Both the position numbers and the translations under genes were made by a program. Below, one piece after another: positions 17,063-25,701 of a DNA stretch of 64,000 nucleotides. The stretch's first letter is position 1. The number at the start of each line of letters is the position of its first letter. Source of the DNA: Chryseobacterium bernardetii. Lineage in GTDB: Bacteria; Bacteroidota; Bacteroidia; Flavobacteriales; Weeksellaceae. The notes beneath the pieces are model-generated. The model did no database searches. It had not been told where the DNA came from and was given only the letters and a program-made list of their open reading frames with translations. The stretch is from positions 4,631,501 through 4,695,500 of the forward strand of contig NZ_CP033932.1 of assembly GCF_003815975.1 (NCBI RefSeq). The letters are read 5' to 3'.

Positions 17063-18163
17063 ATGATAAATCCAAAGAGTATACAAACCGAAGTTGATGC
17101 AAGTTATTTATATGGCATACTTGCAGATAACGAAGAAAATGCAGATGTAGCAAACATTTTCAGACAGATGAGTGACATTGAAAACAAACATGCTATTGCA
17201 TTCATTAAAAAAAACGGATTGAGCATTGCCAGCTTACCGTTACCGTCCAAAAGGGCAAAAGTACTCAAGCTTATTGGAAAGATATTCGGTTATGATTATG
17301 TATTGGGTGTTTTACTGGACACTGAAAAAAGTATTTCCAGTGCTGTTACTGCAGCCAGAAGAAAGTCAAAAACAGCAGGTTCCTTGTCAGATACGGCTCA
17401 TGTAACAATTCTTAAAAACGTACTAAGCAATACACCCGGAATATCAGGCACCAACCTGGCAAGATTTGAAAAACGCCACCGCTCTGTTGGTGGAAATGCT
17501 TTAAGGGCAGCCGTTTTGGGAGGAAATGACGGGCTTGTTTCCAATTTCAGTTTGGTTATGGGTATTGCAGGGGCTACGAACGGACAAAATGAAGTATTGC
17601 TCACAGGAATTGCAGGACTTTTAGCCGGAGCACTCTCCATGGCATTGGGAGAATGGATTTCCGTAAAAAGCTCCCAGGAGTTATTTGAAAATCAGATGGC
17701 CCTTGAAATGGAAGAGCTGGAAACCAATCCTGAAGATGAAGAAAAGGAACTGGCTTTAATTTATACTTCTAAAGGAATCCCTCAGGACCAGGCGAGACAA
17801 ATGGCAAAAGATATCATGACGAATAAAGATCATGCCCATGAAATATTAGTAAAGGAAGAACTTGGCATTAATGCAGAAGATCTGAAAGGGTCGGCATTGG
17901 AAGCTGCTTTTACATCCTTTATCCTTTTTGCCATAGGAGCTATTATTCCTGTTATCCCTTTTTTCTTTTTAGGAGGCATGCAGGCCGTAATCATAAGTGC
18001 CTTATTAAGTGCTTTCGGCCTATTTGGAATTGGATCAGCCATTACATTATTTACAGGAAAAAGTATCTGGTATTCAGGATTCAGACAGGTGGTTTTCGGA
18101 TTGCTGGCAGCAGCCATTACATTTGCTATCGGAAAGCTGATTGGCGTGTCAATAGCAGGATAA
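17063..18163 (+). CDS. MbfA-like protein: rubrerythrin domain fused to VIT1/CCC1 transporter
   Basis: The 366-residue protein has an N-terminal ferritin-like segment (ASYLYGILADNEENADVA, FRQMSDIENKHA; metal-ligand Glu and His) of about 130 residues and a C-terminal VIT1/CCC1 domain with five TM helices: GGNDGLVSNFSLVMGIAGA and GALSMALGEWISVKSSQELFE are family signatures. The arrangement matches MbfA, an inner-membrane iron (or manganese) exporter of alpha-proteobacteria. It follows the rubrerythrin-like lipoprotein by 74 bp, completing an iron-handling module: a periplasmic diiron protein plus an exporter. Confidence 0.9.
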   Translation: MINPKSIQTEVDASYLYGILADNEENADVANIFRQMSDIENKHAIAFIKKNGLSIASLPLPSKRAKVLKLIGKIFGYDYVLGVLLDTEKSISSAVTAARRKSKTAGSLSDTAHVTILKNVLSNTPGISGTNLARFEKRHRSVGGNALRAAVLGGNDGLVSNFSLVMGIAGATNGQNEVLLTGIAGLLAGALSMALGEWISVKSSQELFENQMALEMEELETNPEDEEKELALIYTSKGIPQDQARQMAKDIMTNKDHAHEILVKEELGINAEDLKGSALEAAFTSFILFAIGAIIPVIPFFFLGGMQAVIISALLSAFGLFGIGSAITLFTGKSIWYSGFRQVVFGLLAAAITFAIGKLIGVSIAG

Positions 18164-18210
18164 AAATAGAAATAGAATTAAAATAGAAACACAAATAATA
18201 TTATATCATT

Positions 18211-18705
18211 ATGAATAACGCACACTGGCATCTGGTGTTTAATCACCTGCCTATCATCATTCCCATTGTGGGGCTTCTGACCATGATTGGCGGCTTCATT
18301 TTCCGTTCGGAAGCAGTAAAACGAACCTCTTATTTCATATTTATTCTGGGAGCCATAAGCACCATTCCTGCTTTTGCAACCGGTGAAGGAGCTGAAGAAG
18401 CTGTGGAACATATTCAGGGAATTGATGAGAAATTCATTAAAATACATGAAGAAGCAGCCGAGAAATTTGCCGTTCTGTCATATATTTTAGGAGGGATATC
18501 TCTCATAGGGCTTTGGGCAAGCTTTAAGGAAAAAACATTCTCAAATATTATTGCTTTTGTAACCATTGCTTTATCTGTTGTAGTCCTCGTACTGGCCAAA
18601 CAAGCAGGAACTACCGGCGGAGAGATAAGACATACTGAAATCAGAGAAGGAAACAATGCTGCTGTTTCAAACAGTAATGCGGATAGTGACGATGATGATG
18701 ATTAA
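18211..18705 (+). CDS. DUF2231-like four-TM membrane protein (second of two)
   Basis: The 164-residue protein repeats the layout of the protein at 13410: NAHWHLVFNHLPIIIPIVG matches its His-rich first helix, TGEGAEEAVEHI its Gly/Ala loop and KIHEEAAEKFAVLSY its third-helix His motif. The C-terminus ends in an acidic run of Asp residues (SDDDDD), a possible metal-binding tail. It lies 47 bp after the MbfA-like gene and is followed by a terminator, so it closes the cluster. Likely a haem- or metal-containing membrane protein; the evidence is homology of pattern only. Confidence 0.78.
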   Translation: MNNAHWHLVFNHLPIIIPIVGLLTMIGGFIFRSEAVKRTSYFIFILGAISTIPAFATGEGAEEAVEHIQGIDEKFIKIHEEAAEKFAVLSYILGGISLIGLWASFKEKTFSNIIAFVTIALSVVVLVLAKQAGTTGGEIRHTEIREGNNAAVSNSNADSDDDDD

Positions 18706-18772
18706 CCCTCTGCAGACTAATTTATTCTGGAAGAAATTTCAGTTCTAAATCCGTATAGAAAGTTATTTGATA

Positions 18773-18801
18773 AAATCCTTATTCATTTGAAATAAGGATT
18801 T
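18773..18801 (+). terminator. Terminator of the iron cluster
   Basis: An 11-bp perfect stem (AAATCCTTATT / AATAAGGATTT) with a 7-nt loop ends in a T-run (18799-18804). It lies 68 bp after the stop of the second DUF2231-like gene. Confidence 0.85.
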
Positions 18802-19064
18802 TTTATTGGTTAAAAGTTTTTGCTTTCTTATTTTATATTAAAAATATCATGGCAAATGAGCTTCAGCATTAAAAGCAGTTTATTGTATAAAATCCGAATG
18901 AAAAAAATTTGCGTAGTAGCTTTGAGTATAATTTAGGAGAATATCGAATAGTTCCTTATATACAAGATAAATACCTTTAAGCAAATTTTAAATCTGATCT
19001 AAAAAACACAAAATACTTCCAGTTTCTCAAACTAAAAAATGATCAGATTCTTAAAAACACAAAG
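18802..19064. other. Intergenic stretch before a small hypothetical gene
   Basis: The region is AT-rich. A 12-codon ORF at 18898 (MKKICVVALSII, then TAG) resembles the start of a signal peptide and may be a remnant of a secreted gene. I see no convincing promoter or RNA. Confidence 0.3.
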
Positions 19065-19268
19065 ATGAAAATTGAAGATTACGAATTTCTATTAGGCAGA
19101 ACTAAAAAAGAAATTATACTGCAGTTAGGTATTGAATCTAACTATTATCCAAAAGATATATGGAGTTATATTTTGTCAAGAAAGAGATGGTTTTTAATCA
19201 ATAGAAAGGTAATCTTAACTTTCAAGAATCATAAAGTATATAAAATAGAACTTACTGACATTATATAA
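19065..19268 (+). CDS. Small hypothetical protein (67 aa)
   Basis: The ORF runs from ATG at 19065, preceded by an A-rich leader (TTAAAAACACAAAG). The protein contains FLLGRTKKEIILQLG, a helix reminiscent of SmpA/OmlA-type 'LG-T-xxEV' folds, then NYYPKDIWSYIL and a basic beta-rich half. The tight hydrophobic pattern and genome-typical leader favour a real gene. No signal peptide in this ORF, but the remnant at 18898 hints that an ancestral version was secreted. Function unknown. Confidence 0.6.
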   Translation: MKIEDYEFLLGRTKKEIILQLGIESNYYPKDIWSYILSRKRWFLINRKVILTFKNHKVYKIELTDII

Positions 19269-19389
19269 TTCTGTAAAGCATCAACAGGTCTGCTACAAAA
19301 TATTCCCAACACTTATTAAGATCAATGAAAGATAGCATGATCCGGATTGTAAAATAATTTCGTAGCAACGATTTTTGCTAAAAAAAGCT

Positions 19390-19917
19390 ATGAATATAAA
19401 TTTTAGATTAAAATCGCTTCATGATTCAGAATTCACCAAATATTTTGAAATGTCAAACGCCGAATTAGAAAAGATCGGGGTTTTGAAAATGACAGTGGAT
19501 CAATTTCCAGGCTTTCCCTGTCGTGTAAGTTTAGAAGATGCTAAACCGGGGGAAGAAGTAATACTATTGCCTTACTTGCATCACGATGTAAACTCACCGT
19601 ATAGGGCAAGTGGACCCATATTTGTGAGAAAAATTGCAAAAACAGCATATTTAGCGGTAAATGAAATTCCAAAGATGTTTCATCATCGGTTACTTTCGAT
19701 ACGGGGTTATAACCAAACAGGAATGATGCAAGATGCAGCTGTTGTTGAAGGAGCTGCTTTGAAAGAGCAATTAATTCGGTTTTTTGAAAATCAGGAGATA
19801 AGCTATATCCATATTCATAATGCAAAACCCGGATGCTATGGTTGTCTGGTGGAAAAGAGCATAAACAAGATACACTCATTGGATTACAATAATCCTGCAG
19901 TTATTAAGATATTATAA
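19390..19917 (+). CDS. DUF1203 domain-containing protein
   Basis: ATG at 19390 (MNINFRLKSL) is a better start than the one at 19375, giving 175 residues. The DUF1203 pattern is clear: FPCRVSLEDAKPGEEVILLPYLHH, SPYRASGPIFVR, and IHIHNAKPGCYGCLVEK near the end, with conserved Cys and His residues. These are cytosolic proteins of unknown activity, sometimes listed near amino-acid metabolism genes. It is followed immediately by a terminator and is probably monocistronic. Confidence 0.85.
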   Translation: MNINFRLKSLHDSEFTKYFEMSNAELEKIGVLKMTVDQFPGFPCRVSLEDAKPGEEVILLPYLHHDVNSPYRASGPIFVRKIAKTAYLAVNEIPKMFHHRLLSIRGYNQTGMMQDAAVVEGAALKEQLIRFFENQEISYIHIHNAKPGCYGCLVEKSINKIHSLDYNNPAVIKIL

Positions 19918-19944
19918 AAGAGGCTGCTTTAAAAACAGCCTCTT
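19918..19944 (+). terminator. Terminator of the DUF1203 gene
   Basis: A 9-bp stem (AAGAGGCTG / CAGCCTCTT) with a 9-nt loop begins within 2 bp of the DUF1203 stop codon. The trailing T-run is short. Confidence 0.75.
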
Positions 19945-20067
19945 ACATCAATTGTGTTCTTAGAATCTGGACGATCCACTATAATCTTCATTGTTTTCAG
20001 CTACTGTTCCTTATAGAATGCGTAGTGAAAACAAACAATATCATCTCATTACTATTGCAATATTAAA

Positions 20068-20099
20068 AAGTAAGCTCTTTCTATACAAAGAGCTTACTT
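20068..20099. terminator. Terminator-like perfect hairpin
   Basis: A perfect 13-bp stem (AAGTAAGCTCTTT / AAAGAGCTTACTT) with a 6-nt loop, flanked by an A-run on the left. It lies 58 bp beyond the end of the minus-strand beta-barrel gene and would stop its transcript. Confidence 0.75.
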
Positions 20100-20156
20100 C
20101 AAAAAATAATAGTCCTATGAAAAAGTAAAATATTATCCTTAGTGAATTTTTATAAA

Positions 20157-20837
20157 CTAGAATAAAAATTTAAATCCAAATGATAAAGGCGCGATAGCTG
20201 TTCCGGAAGGCCCAAATATGGCGGCGTTGTATTGAGGGGTTACTGTAGCAACATGTGCTAATGCAAAATCTGTGGTTTTGATGTCTTTTGTTGTTCCGGG
20301 ATAATTTTTAATTGTGGTGAAAGACAGATTTGCCAGATTATAGGAAAATTCTACTGTGAAATGTTTTGTCAATACATAATCCAGACCTCCGGACAGAGCC
20401 AGTCCAAACTGGTTGACCTTGATCTCACTGTCTGGTACAGCCACTCCGTTAGCCGTTACTTTTGTTTTCCCTGTGATTATAGGAAGTGCCAACTGTCCAA
20501 AAAAGAATAACCCTCCATGAATATTCCAATATTTCCTGGCTAAAGGTTCTATAACAAGCAGGTTGGTTTTCAGCGTTACATTAGATCCGAGCTGATTTTC
20601 TGATTTAACACCTACATTTCCTACGGCAACACCAAGAGCTGTGGATGGACCAATAAAATATCCCACGACAGGTAAAATTGTTGTACTGGATGATTTTCCG
20701 TTTTCAGTCCCATCTTTTGTGCTTTGATATCCAGCTTGAGCTGTTGCAAACCAAGTACCTTTTAATCCTTGGTCTTTTTCCTGTGCACTGAATAATCCTG
20801 CTATTGCAAGTGCACTCATCAATACGATTTTTTTCAT
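20157..20837 (-). CDS. Outer-membrane beta-barrel protein
   Basis: The 226-residue protein has a signal peptide (MSALAIAGLFSAQ) and alternating hydrophobic strands throughout, for example TTILPVVGYFIGPSTALGVAVG and FTVEFSYNLANLSFTTI, ending SFGFKFLF with the C-terminal Phe typical of barrels. It resembles the OmpW/outer-membrane beta-barrel group of flavobacteria. It is divergent from the MBL-rhodanese gene, and the 253-bp space between holds candidate operators. No specific substrate can be named. Confidence 0.82.
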   Translation of the reverse strand: MKKIVLMSALAIAGLFSAQEKDQGLKGTWFATAQAGYQSTKDGTENGKSSSTTILPVVGYFIGPSTALGVAVGNVGVKSENQLGSNVTLKTNLLVIEPLARKYWNIHGGLFFFGQLALPIITGKTKVTANGVAVPDSEIKVNQFGLALSGGLDYVLTKHFTVEFSYNLANLSFTTIKNYPGTTKDIKTTDFALAHVATVTPQYNAAIFGPSGTAIAPLSFGFKFLF

Positions 20838-20902
20838 GTTGTAAACATTTAGAGTTACTCAAATTTCCAAATGATTAAACAATTATCACCATGATTATTG
20901 GT

Positions 20903-20932
20903 GACATTTGTCATTATGACATTTATCATTAT
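20903..20932. promoter_or_regulatory. Candidate operator: tandem 15-bp repeats with TGAC-N4-GTCA palindrome
   Basis: GACATTTGTCATTAT (20903-20917) is followed directly by GACATTTATCATTAT, differing at one base. The first copy with its upstream T forms TGACATTTGTCA, a palindrome with the half-site spacing of Crp/Fnr-family sites. A further palindrome TCACCA-N7-TGGTGA lies just upstream (20886-20904). The site is between divergent genes for a beta-barrel protein and a persulfide-dioxygenase-like enzyme. The Crp/Fnr gene at 32987 is a conceivable regulator. Confidence 0.5.
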
Positions 20933-21090
20933 CATAATAAATTATAGAAATATTAATAGTAATTTTATTCAAATAAATAAAACATATAATTTAATTGAAA
21001 TAAACACAACTTTATTTAAACATTATGCATCGTCTAGTATATAAATACCAGACAGGACAAAAATTGCTTAAAAAATTAAATCATAAAGAA

Positions 21091-22467
21091 ATGAGAATAG
21101 AACAAATTTATACAGGTTGTCTGGCTCATGGGGCATATTATATCTCTTCGAATGGAGAAGCCGCTATTATTGATCCGTTGCGGGAAATATTACCCTACCT
21201 GGAAAGATTGAAAAATGACGGAGTGAAACTCAAATATATTTTCGAAACTCATTTTCACGCTGATTTTGTAAGCGGACATCTGGATCTGGCTAATGAAACT
21301 TCAGCAACAATCGTATACGGGCCAACAGCTCAACCTGGTTTTGCTGCTTATATAGCAGAAGATAATGAGATTTTTAAAGTAGGAAATATTACCATAAAAG
21401 TAATTCATACTCCCGGGCATACCATGGAAAGCTCCTGCTTTCTGCTTATTGATGAAAAGGGCAAAGAAACAGCCTTATTCAGCGGTGACACCTTGTTTCT
21501 CGGAGATGTGGGAAGACCTGATCTGGCTCAGAAAGCAGCTCATATGACTAAAGAAGAGCTGGCTGGAGTTCTCTATAAAAGTATATATCATAAAATTTTA
21601 CCACACGGCGATGATATCATTGTTTATCCAGGGCATGGTGAAGGCTCGTTGTGTGGAAAAAAAATGATGAAGGAAACCTCAGATACTTTGGGAAATCAGA
21701 AAAAGGTAAATTATGCCCTCAACCAGCCAAACGAGGAATCTTTTATTTCGGCAGTGCTGGACGGTCTTTCTGCTCCGCCAGGGTATTTTGAAATGAATGC
21801 AGCTATGAATAAAGCGGGTTACGAAAGTTTTGACAGTGTACTACAGCATGGTATGAACCCTCTTTCAGCAGAGGAATTTGAAGCTAAAGCAAATGCTGGG
21901 GAAGTAATGATTCTGGATACGCGGGATGCAGGTGAATTTGCTCAGGGCTTCATAGAAAATTCAGTGAATATTGGACTAAAAGGGACTTTTGCACCCTGGG
22001 TAGGTGCAGTAATTCAAAATGTACAGCAGCCCATTCTGCTGATTGCTGAAAAAGGAAAACATGAAGAAGCGATCACCCGCCTGAGCAGGGTTGGATTTGA
22101 TAATGTAGTGGGATACCTGGAGGGCGGATTTGAAGCCTGGAAAAAAACAGGAAAAAAGGTATGCCACATTCACCGTATCCCTGCAGAGGAATTTGTCTCC
22201 AAAATGGATGATGGCAGCCTAAGCATTGATGTGAGAACAGAAAGGGAATACCTGGAATCTGCTTTGAAAGCACATAATAAACCTTTAGCTAATATAAGCA
22301 AATGGATAGAGGAAACTGATGCCCACAATCATTTTTACCTGTACTGCCAGGGAGGCTACAGAAGTATGATTGCGGCAAGTATGCTGTACAGAAGAGGATA
22401 CACCAACTTTACGGAGGTGGAAGGCGGCTATACAGCCATTAGCCAGGCTATGGCTGAATTAATATAA
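21091..22467 (+). CDS. MBL-fold persulfide-dioxygenase-like protein with two rhodanese domains
   Basis: ATG at 21091 (MRIEQIYTGCLAHGAYYI) starts the recognisable domain, giving 458 residues; the ATG at 21025 adds an unrelated tail. Residues 1-240 are an ETHE1/persulfide-dioxygenase type metallo-beta-lactamase domain: THFHADFVSGH, HTPGHT, FSGDTLFLGDVGRPDL, PGHGEGS. Two rhodanese domains follow. The first has AEKGKH where the active-site Cys loop should be, so it is probably inactive; the second has CQGGYRS with catalytic Cys. Such enzymes oxidise glutathione or low-molecular-weight persulfides to sulfite. Neighbouring porin and anion symporter fit a sulfur-compound route. Confidence 0.9.
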   Translation: MRIEQIYTGCLAHGAYYISSNGEAAIIDPLREILPYLERLKNDGVKLKYIFETHFHADFVSGHLDLANETSATIVYGPTAQPGFAAYIAEDNEIFKVGNITIKVIHTPGHTMESSCFLLIDEKGKETALFSGDTLFLGDVGRPDLAQKAAHMTKEELAGVLYKSIYHKILPHGDDIIVYPGHGEGSLCGKKMMKETSDTLGNQKKVNYALNQPNEESFISAVLDGLSAPPGYFEMNAAMNKAGYESFDSVLQHGMNPLSAEEFEAKANAGEVMILDTRDAGEFAQGFIENSVNIGLKGTFAPWVGAVIQNVQQPILLIAEKGKHEEAITRLSRVGFDNVVGYLEGGFEAWKKTGKKVCHIHRIPAEEFVSKMDDGSLSIDVRTEREYLESALKAHNKPLANISKWIEETDAHNHFYLYCQGGYRSMIAASMLYRRGYTNFTEVEGGYTAISQAMAELI

Positions 22468-22601
22468 TAGGCATCCGCCCTTCAGATCTTTGAAGTTAAT
22501 CCAGTAAATGAATTGATCATTCTTTTAATTTTCCGGTTAGCATTATTCCGTCTGTGGAAATTCTAAACGGATCCTGAGAACGATTTGAAATTTTAAAATT
22601 A

Positions 22602-22646
22602 AAGGCCAGGTGCCAATCCATATACGAAGATTAAGCGCCTGGCTTT
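22602..22646 (+). other. Long stem-loop preceding a terminator
   Basis: AAGGCCAGGTGC pairs with GCGCCTGGCTTT (12 bp with two G-U), with an inner AATC/GATT helix. It abuts a second hairpin that is a terminator. Lies between the MBL gene and the porin gene. It might be part of a structured leader or simply a double terminator. Confidence 0.5.
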
Positions 22647-22684
22647 AAGCTTCCCTTCATGACCTGATGCGGAAGCTTTTTTTT
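22647..22684 (+). terminator. Strong intrinsic terminator after the MBL-rhodanese gene
   Basis: AAGCTTCC pairs with GGAAGCTT (8 bp) around a 16-nt loop and is followed by at least eight T residues (22677-22684). It separates the MBL gene from the porin/symporter pair. Confidence 0.85.
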
Positions 22685-22831
22685 CAGTAATAATTTAATA
22701 AAACAATTCATCATATGAAAGTATTTAATTCTGTTATAAATCATATGTCCACCTGAAATTTGACATATTGATTTTCTTTGAAACGTAAAAAGAAAATCAG
22801 AACTTTATTATAAGAATTAATAAAAACACAA

Positions 22832-24010
22832 ATGAAAAAAAATTACAGAAGCTTACTGTACACTCCCCTATTTTTAGGATTTATTTTCAGTAATGCGCAA
22901 ACCAAAGACACTATCAGGATTCCTGTAAAGGATTCACTGGCAACCCAAACTCAAAAGGCTGTTGAGGTTAAATATCCGCAGTTCCAGTTTAAAGGCATTT
23001 TTCAGGGCCGTTACACATTAGGAATGACAAAAGATGTGGATGTAAATGGCCTTCATCACAGTGATCACAGCGGCACAGATAACGGCTTCTCCCTTAAGTA
23101 TATGAGAGTACAGGCGCAAGCACAAATCAGTAAACGTACTGTAGTTGCAGTACTTGCCAATCTTGCTGATTTTAAAAACGACCCTAAAGGAGGTGTTTTG
23201 GAGAATGCTTACATTAAGTATACTTTCAATCCTAAAATAGCCATTACCGTAGGACAGTTCCGGCCATGGTTTGGTATTGAGGAAACTTATCCCATTGATA
23301 TTATTAAATCCCTGGACTGGTCTAACCAGTATTCATTATTTGGTAAATTAGGCTGGACAAGTTTTCAAATAGGGGCTTCCATAGGGGGACAGGTAAAGCT
23401 GGGAAAACTTCCTTTACAGTATGCCGTATCTGTGGTTAACGGAAATGGCAAAAACCAGATTAATGACAACGATAACGGCAAACAGTACTCTACACGTCTG
23501 GTACTGGGATTATCTCCTAAACACAATTTTAATCTTGGGTTAAATGGCGGTGTGGGCGAAGTTTTCAGTAAGAAAGTATACGCTGTTGGAGTAGATGTTA
23601 CCGGAGCTATTCAGTTTGATCCCCGTTGGATCCTGGATTTGCAGCTGGAAGCTAAGCAGGCCATCAATCATGTATTATACAATTCTCTGGCTGACAATGT
23701 CAGAACTTCTAATCCTGACGATTATCTGGCGCGGGGTGTTTATGTTCTGCCTAACCTTCGATATAATCTCAACTATAAGCACCTCACTGCTATTGATCTA
23801 TCCATCCGGTATGAATACCTGGATAGTAATTTCAGAATAGATTCCAATCCCAGACAAACCTTTACTCCCATGCTGGCCATGGAGTTCCTGAAGGATTATG
23901 GTGCGAGAATACAGCTTGGAGTACAGATGGACCGTTATAAAAAACAGAAAGACAATACGAATCAATACAACAATAATCTGTTTATAGTTCAGCTACAGGG
24001 ACGGTTCTGA
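22832..24010 (+). CDS. Phosphate-selective porin O/P-like outer-membrane channel
   Basis: The 392-residue protein has a signal peptide (LLYTPLFLGFIFSNAQ) and the porin O/P pattern: FKGIFQGRYTLGM, LKYMRVQAQAQISKRT, NAYIKYTFNPKIAITVGQFRPWFGIEE and a C-terminal aromatic strand (LFIVQLQGRF). These form anion-selective barrels. It lies 8 bp before the ORF of the SLC13-type anion symporter, whose chosen start is 44 bp away, so the two form an outer- plus inner-membrane anion import pair. Phosphate, sulfate-type or dicarboxylate anions are all possible. Confidence 0.87.
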   Translation: MKKNYRSLLYTPLFLGFIFSNAQTKDTIRIPVKDSLATQTQKAVEVKYPQFQFKGIFQGRYTLGMTKDVDVNGLHHSDHSGTDNGFSLKYMRVQAQAQISKRTVVAVLANLADFKNDPKGGVLENAYIKYTFNPKIAITVGQFRPWFGIEETYPIDIIKSLDWSNQYSLFGKLGWTSFQIGASIGGQVKLGKLPLQYAVSVVNGNGKNQINDNDNGKQYSTRLVLGLSPKHNFNLGLNGGVGEVFSKKVYAVGVDVTGAIQFDPRWILDLQLEAKQAINHVLYNSLADNVRTSNPDDYLARGVYVLPNLRYNLNYKHLTAIDLSIRYEYLDSNFRIDSNPRQTFTPMLAMEFLKDYGARIQLGVQMDRYKKQKDNTNQYNNNLFIVQLQGRF

Positions 24011-24054
24011 AATAAACAGTGATTTTCAATATCATTCAAATAAAAAACACATTT

Positions 24055-25485
24055 ATGAAAGAGATTAATATCAAAAACATTGCAGTCACTTTTGCAATTG
24101 CGCTAGCCATCTGGTTTATACCGGTTCCGGATGGTGTAACTCCGGAGGCCTGGCATTTGTTTGCCATCTTTGTTGCGACTATTTTAGGAATCATCTTAAA
24201 GGCTGCTCCTATGGGTACCATGTGTATGATGGCTATAGGTTTTACTGCACTTACACAGGTACTGGCTCCCGGGGACACCGGCAAATCAATCACGAAGGCA
24301 CTCTCCGGATTTGGAGATAAAGTAATCTGGTTAATAGGGATATCTTTCTTTATTGCCCGTGGCTTTATCAAAACCGGACTGGGGAATCGCATAGCCTTTT
24401 TATTTATCCAAGTTTTCGGAAAAAGCTCCCTTGGGCTTGCATATGGGCTAGGTCTGGCAGATATGTGTCTGGCACCTGCCATTCCGAGCAATACAGCCAG
24501 AGGCGGAGGGATTATTTATCCTATCATGAAGTCTATGGCCATCAGTTTCGGTTCAGTACCGGACCAGCCGCAAACTCACAGAAAACTGGGGTCTTTCCTT
24601 ACACTGAACAGCTATTACATGAATCTGATAACATCTTCAATGTTCCTTACTGGTACAGCGAGTAATCCGATGTGTCAGAAGTTTGCAGCCAACCTGGGAA
24701 TAGATATTTCATGGATGTCGTGGGCTGCAGCAGGCTTTATACCTGGGCTGGCAGCTTTCTTTGTTGTTCCTCTGGTACTTTACAAACTTTACCCGCCTGA
24801 ACTGAAGAAAACGGATGGAGCCCAGAAAATGGCTACAGAAAAGCTTAAAGAAATGGGAGCCGTTTCCCGCAATGAATGGTTAATGTTACTGGCTTTCTTT
24901 ATTTTATTATTCCTGTGGATTTTTGGAAGCACGCTTTCTATAGACGCTACAACTACTGCATTTATAGGGCTTACCTTACTTTTACTGACTTCTGTGTTAA
25001 CATGGGAAGATGTAAAATCTGAAAAAGGGGCATGGGATACAATTGTGTGGTTTGCCGTATTGGTAATGATGGCCAGTTCGCTTAATGAATTAGGATTTAT
25101 CGGGTGGTTTAGCGATCTGATTAAAGCAAAAATCGGAGGATTAAGCTGGCAGGTAGCCTTTCCGGTTATTATATTGGTGTATTTTTTCAGTCATTACATC
25201 TTTGCCAGTGCTACTGCACATGTTGCAGCTATGTATGCCGCGCTCCTTGGTGTGGGTATATCTTTAGGAATACCGCCTATGTTACTGGCTATGATGCTTG
25301 GCTTCATGGGATCAATTTACGGGGTACTTACCCATTATGGACATGGCCCCGCTCCGGTATATTTTGGCAGTGGCTATGTAGAGCTAAAAGTCTGGTGGCT
25401 GAGAGGATTGGAAATAGGAATAGTTTTACTCATCATCTATATGGCCATAGGTGGTCTGTGGATGAAAGTGCTGGGATATTATTAA
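24055..25485 (+). CDS. DASS (SLC13) family anion:sodium symporter
   Basis: ATG at 24055 (MKEINIKNIAVTF) is chosen over 24019 because it follows a genome-typical AAAAAACACATTT leader; it gives 476 residues with about 11-12 TM helices. Family motifs include LGLADMCLAPAIPSNTARGGG (first SNT-type substrate loop), SSMFLTGTASNP and the final SATAHVAAMYAAL repeat. DASS carriers import di- and tricarboxylates or sulfate-type anions with sodium. Pairing with the porin and proximity to the MBL-rhodanese gene leave open a sulfur oxyanion, but C4-dicarboxylates are equally possible. Confidence 0.88.
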   Translation: MKEINIKNIAVTFAIALAIWFIPVPDGVTPEAWHLFAIFVATILGIILKAAPMGTMCMMAIGFTALTQVLAPGDTGKSITKALSGFGDKVIWLIGISFFIARGFIKTGLGNRIAFLFIQVFGKSSLGLAYGLGLADMCLAPAIPSNTARGGGIIYPIMKSMAISFGSVPDQPQTHRKLGSFLTLNSYYMNLITSSMFLTGTASNPMCQKFAANLGIDISWMSWAAAGFIPGLAAFFVVPLVLYKLYPPELKKTDGAQKMATEKLKEMGAVSRNEWLMLLAFFILLFLWIFGSTLSIDATTTAFIGLTLLLLTSVLTWEDVKSEKGAWDTIVWFAVLVMMASSLNELGFIGWFSDLIKAKIGGLSWQVAFPVIILVYFFSHYIFASATAHVAAMYAALLGVGISLGIPPMLLAMMLGFMGSIYGVLTHYGHGPAPVYFGSGYVELKVWWLRGLEIGIVLLIIYMAIGGLWMKVLGYY

Positions 25486-25589
25486 AATGATTATCAATCA
25501 TGATATTTGATTTAATATTCAAATAAAGAACTTTAATAGTATCTGTAAAATGAAAATCTGCTCAATACAAGAATTCTAGAAAAAGATAA

Positions 25590-25619
25590 AGGCTGTCTAT
25601 TTTAGATAGTCTTTTTTTT
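25590..25619 (+). terminator. Terminator after the anion symporter
   Basis: A 10-bp stem with two G-U pairs (AGGCTGTCTA / TAGATAGTCT), 3-nt loop and eight T residues. It lies 104 bp after the symporter stop. Confidence 0.85.
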
Positions 25620-25658
25620 AATGAAACAGTTTATAAACCTTAAAAACAGGAAAATAAA

Positions 25659-25685
25659 ACCCTTCCACTAATATAATGAAAGGGT
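25659..25685 (-). terminator. Terminator of the efflux operon on the minus strand
   Basis: ACCCTT and AAGGGT pair around a 15-nt loop; on the minus strand the stem is followed by TTTTATTTT. It lies 17 bp beyond the stop of the DUF2892 gene, the last of the operon. Confidence 0.65.
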
Positions 25686-25701
25686 ACCATTTTAAAGCAG
25701 T

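Noticed and set aside
22570..22670. TPP-riboswitch-like words (CTGAGA, AGGTGCC, GACCTGAT) near the porin gene
   Set aside because: The order of the words is wrong for a TPP aptamer, no thiamine gene is near, and the last word lies inside a terminator loop. It is better explained by two hairpins.
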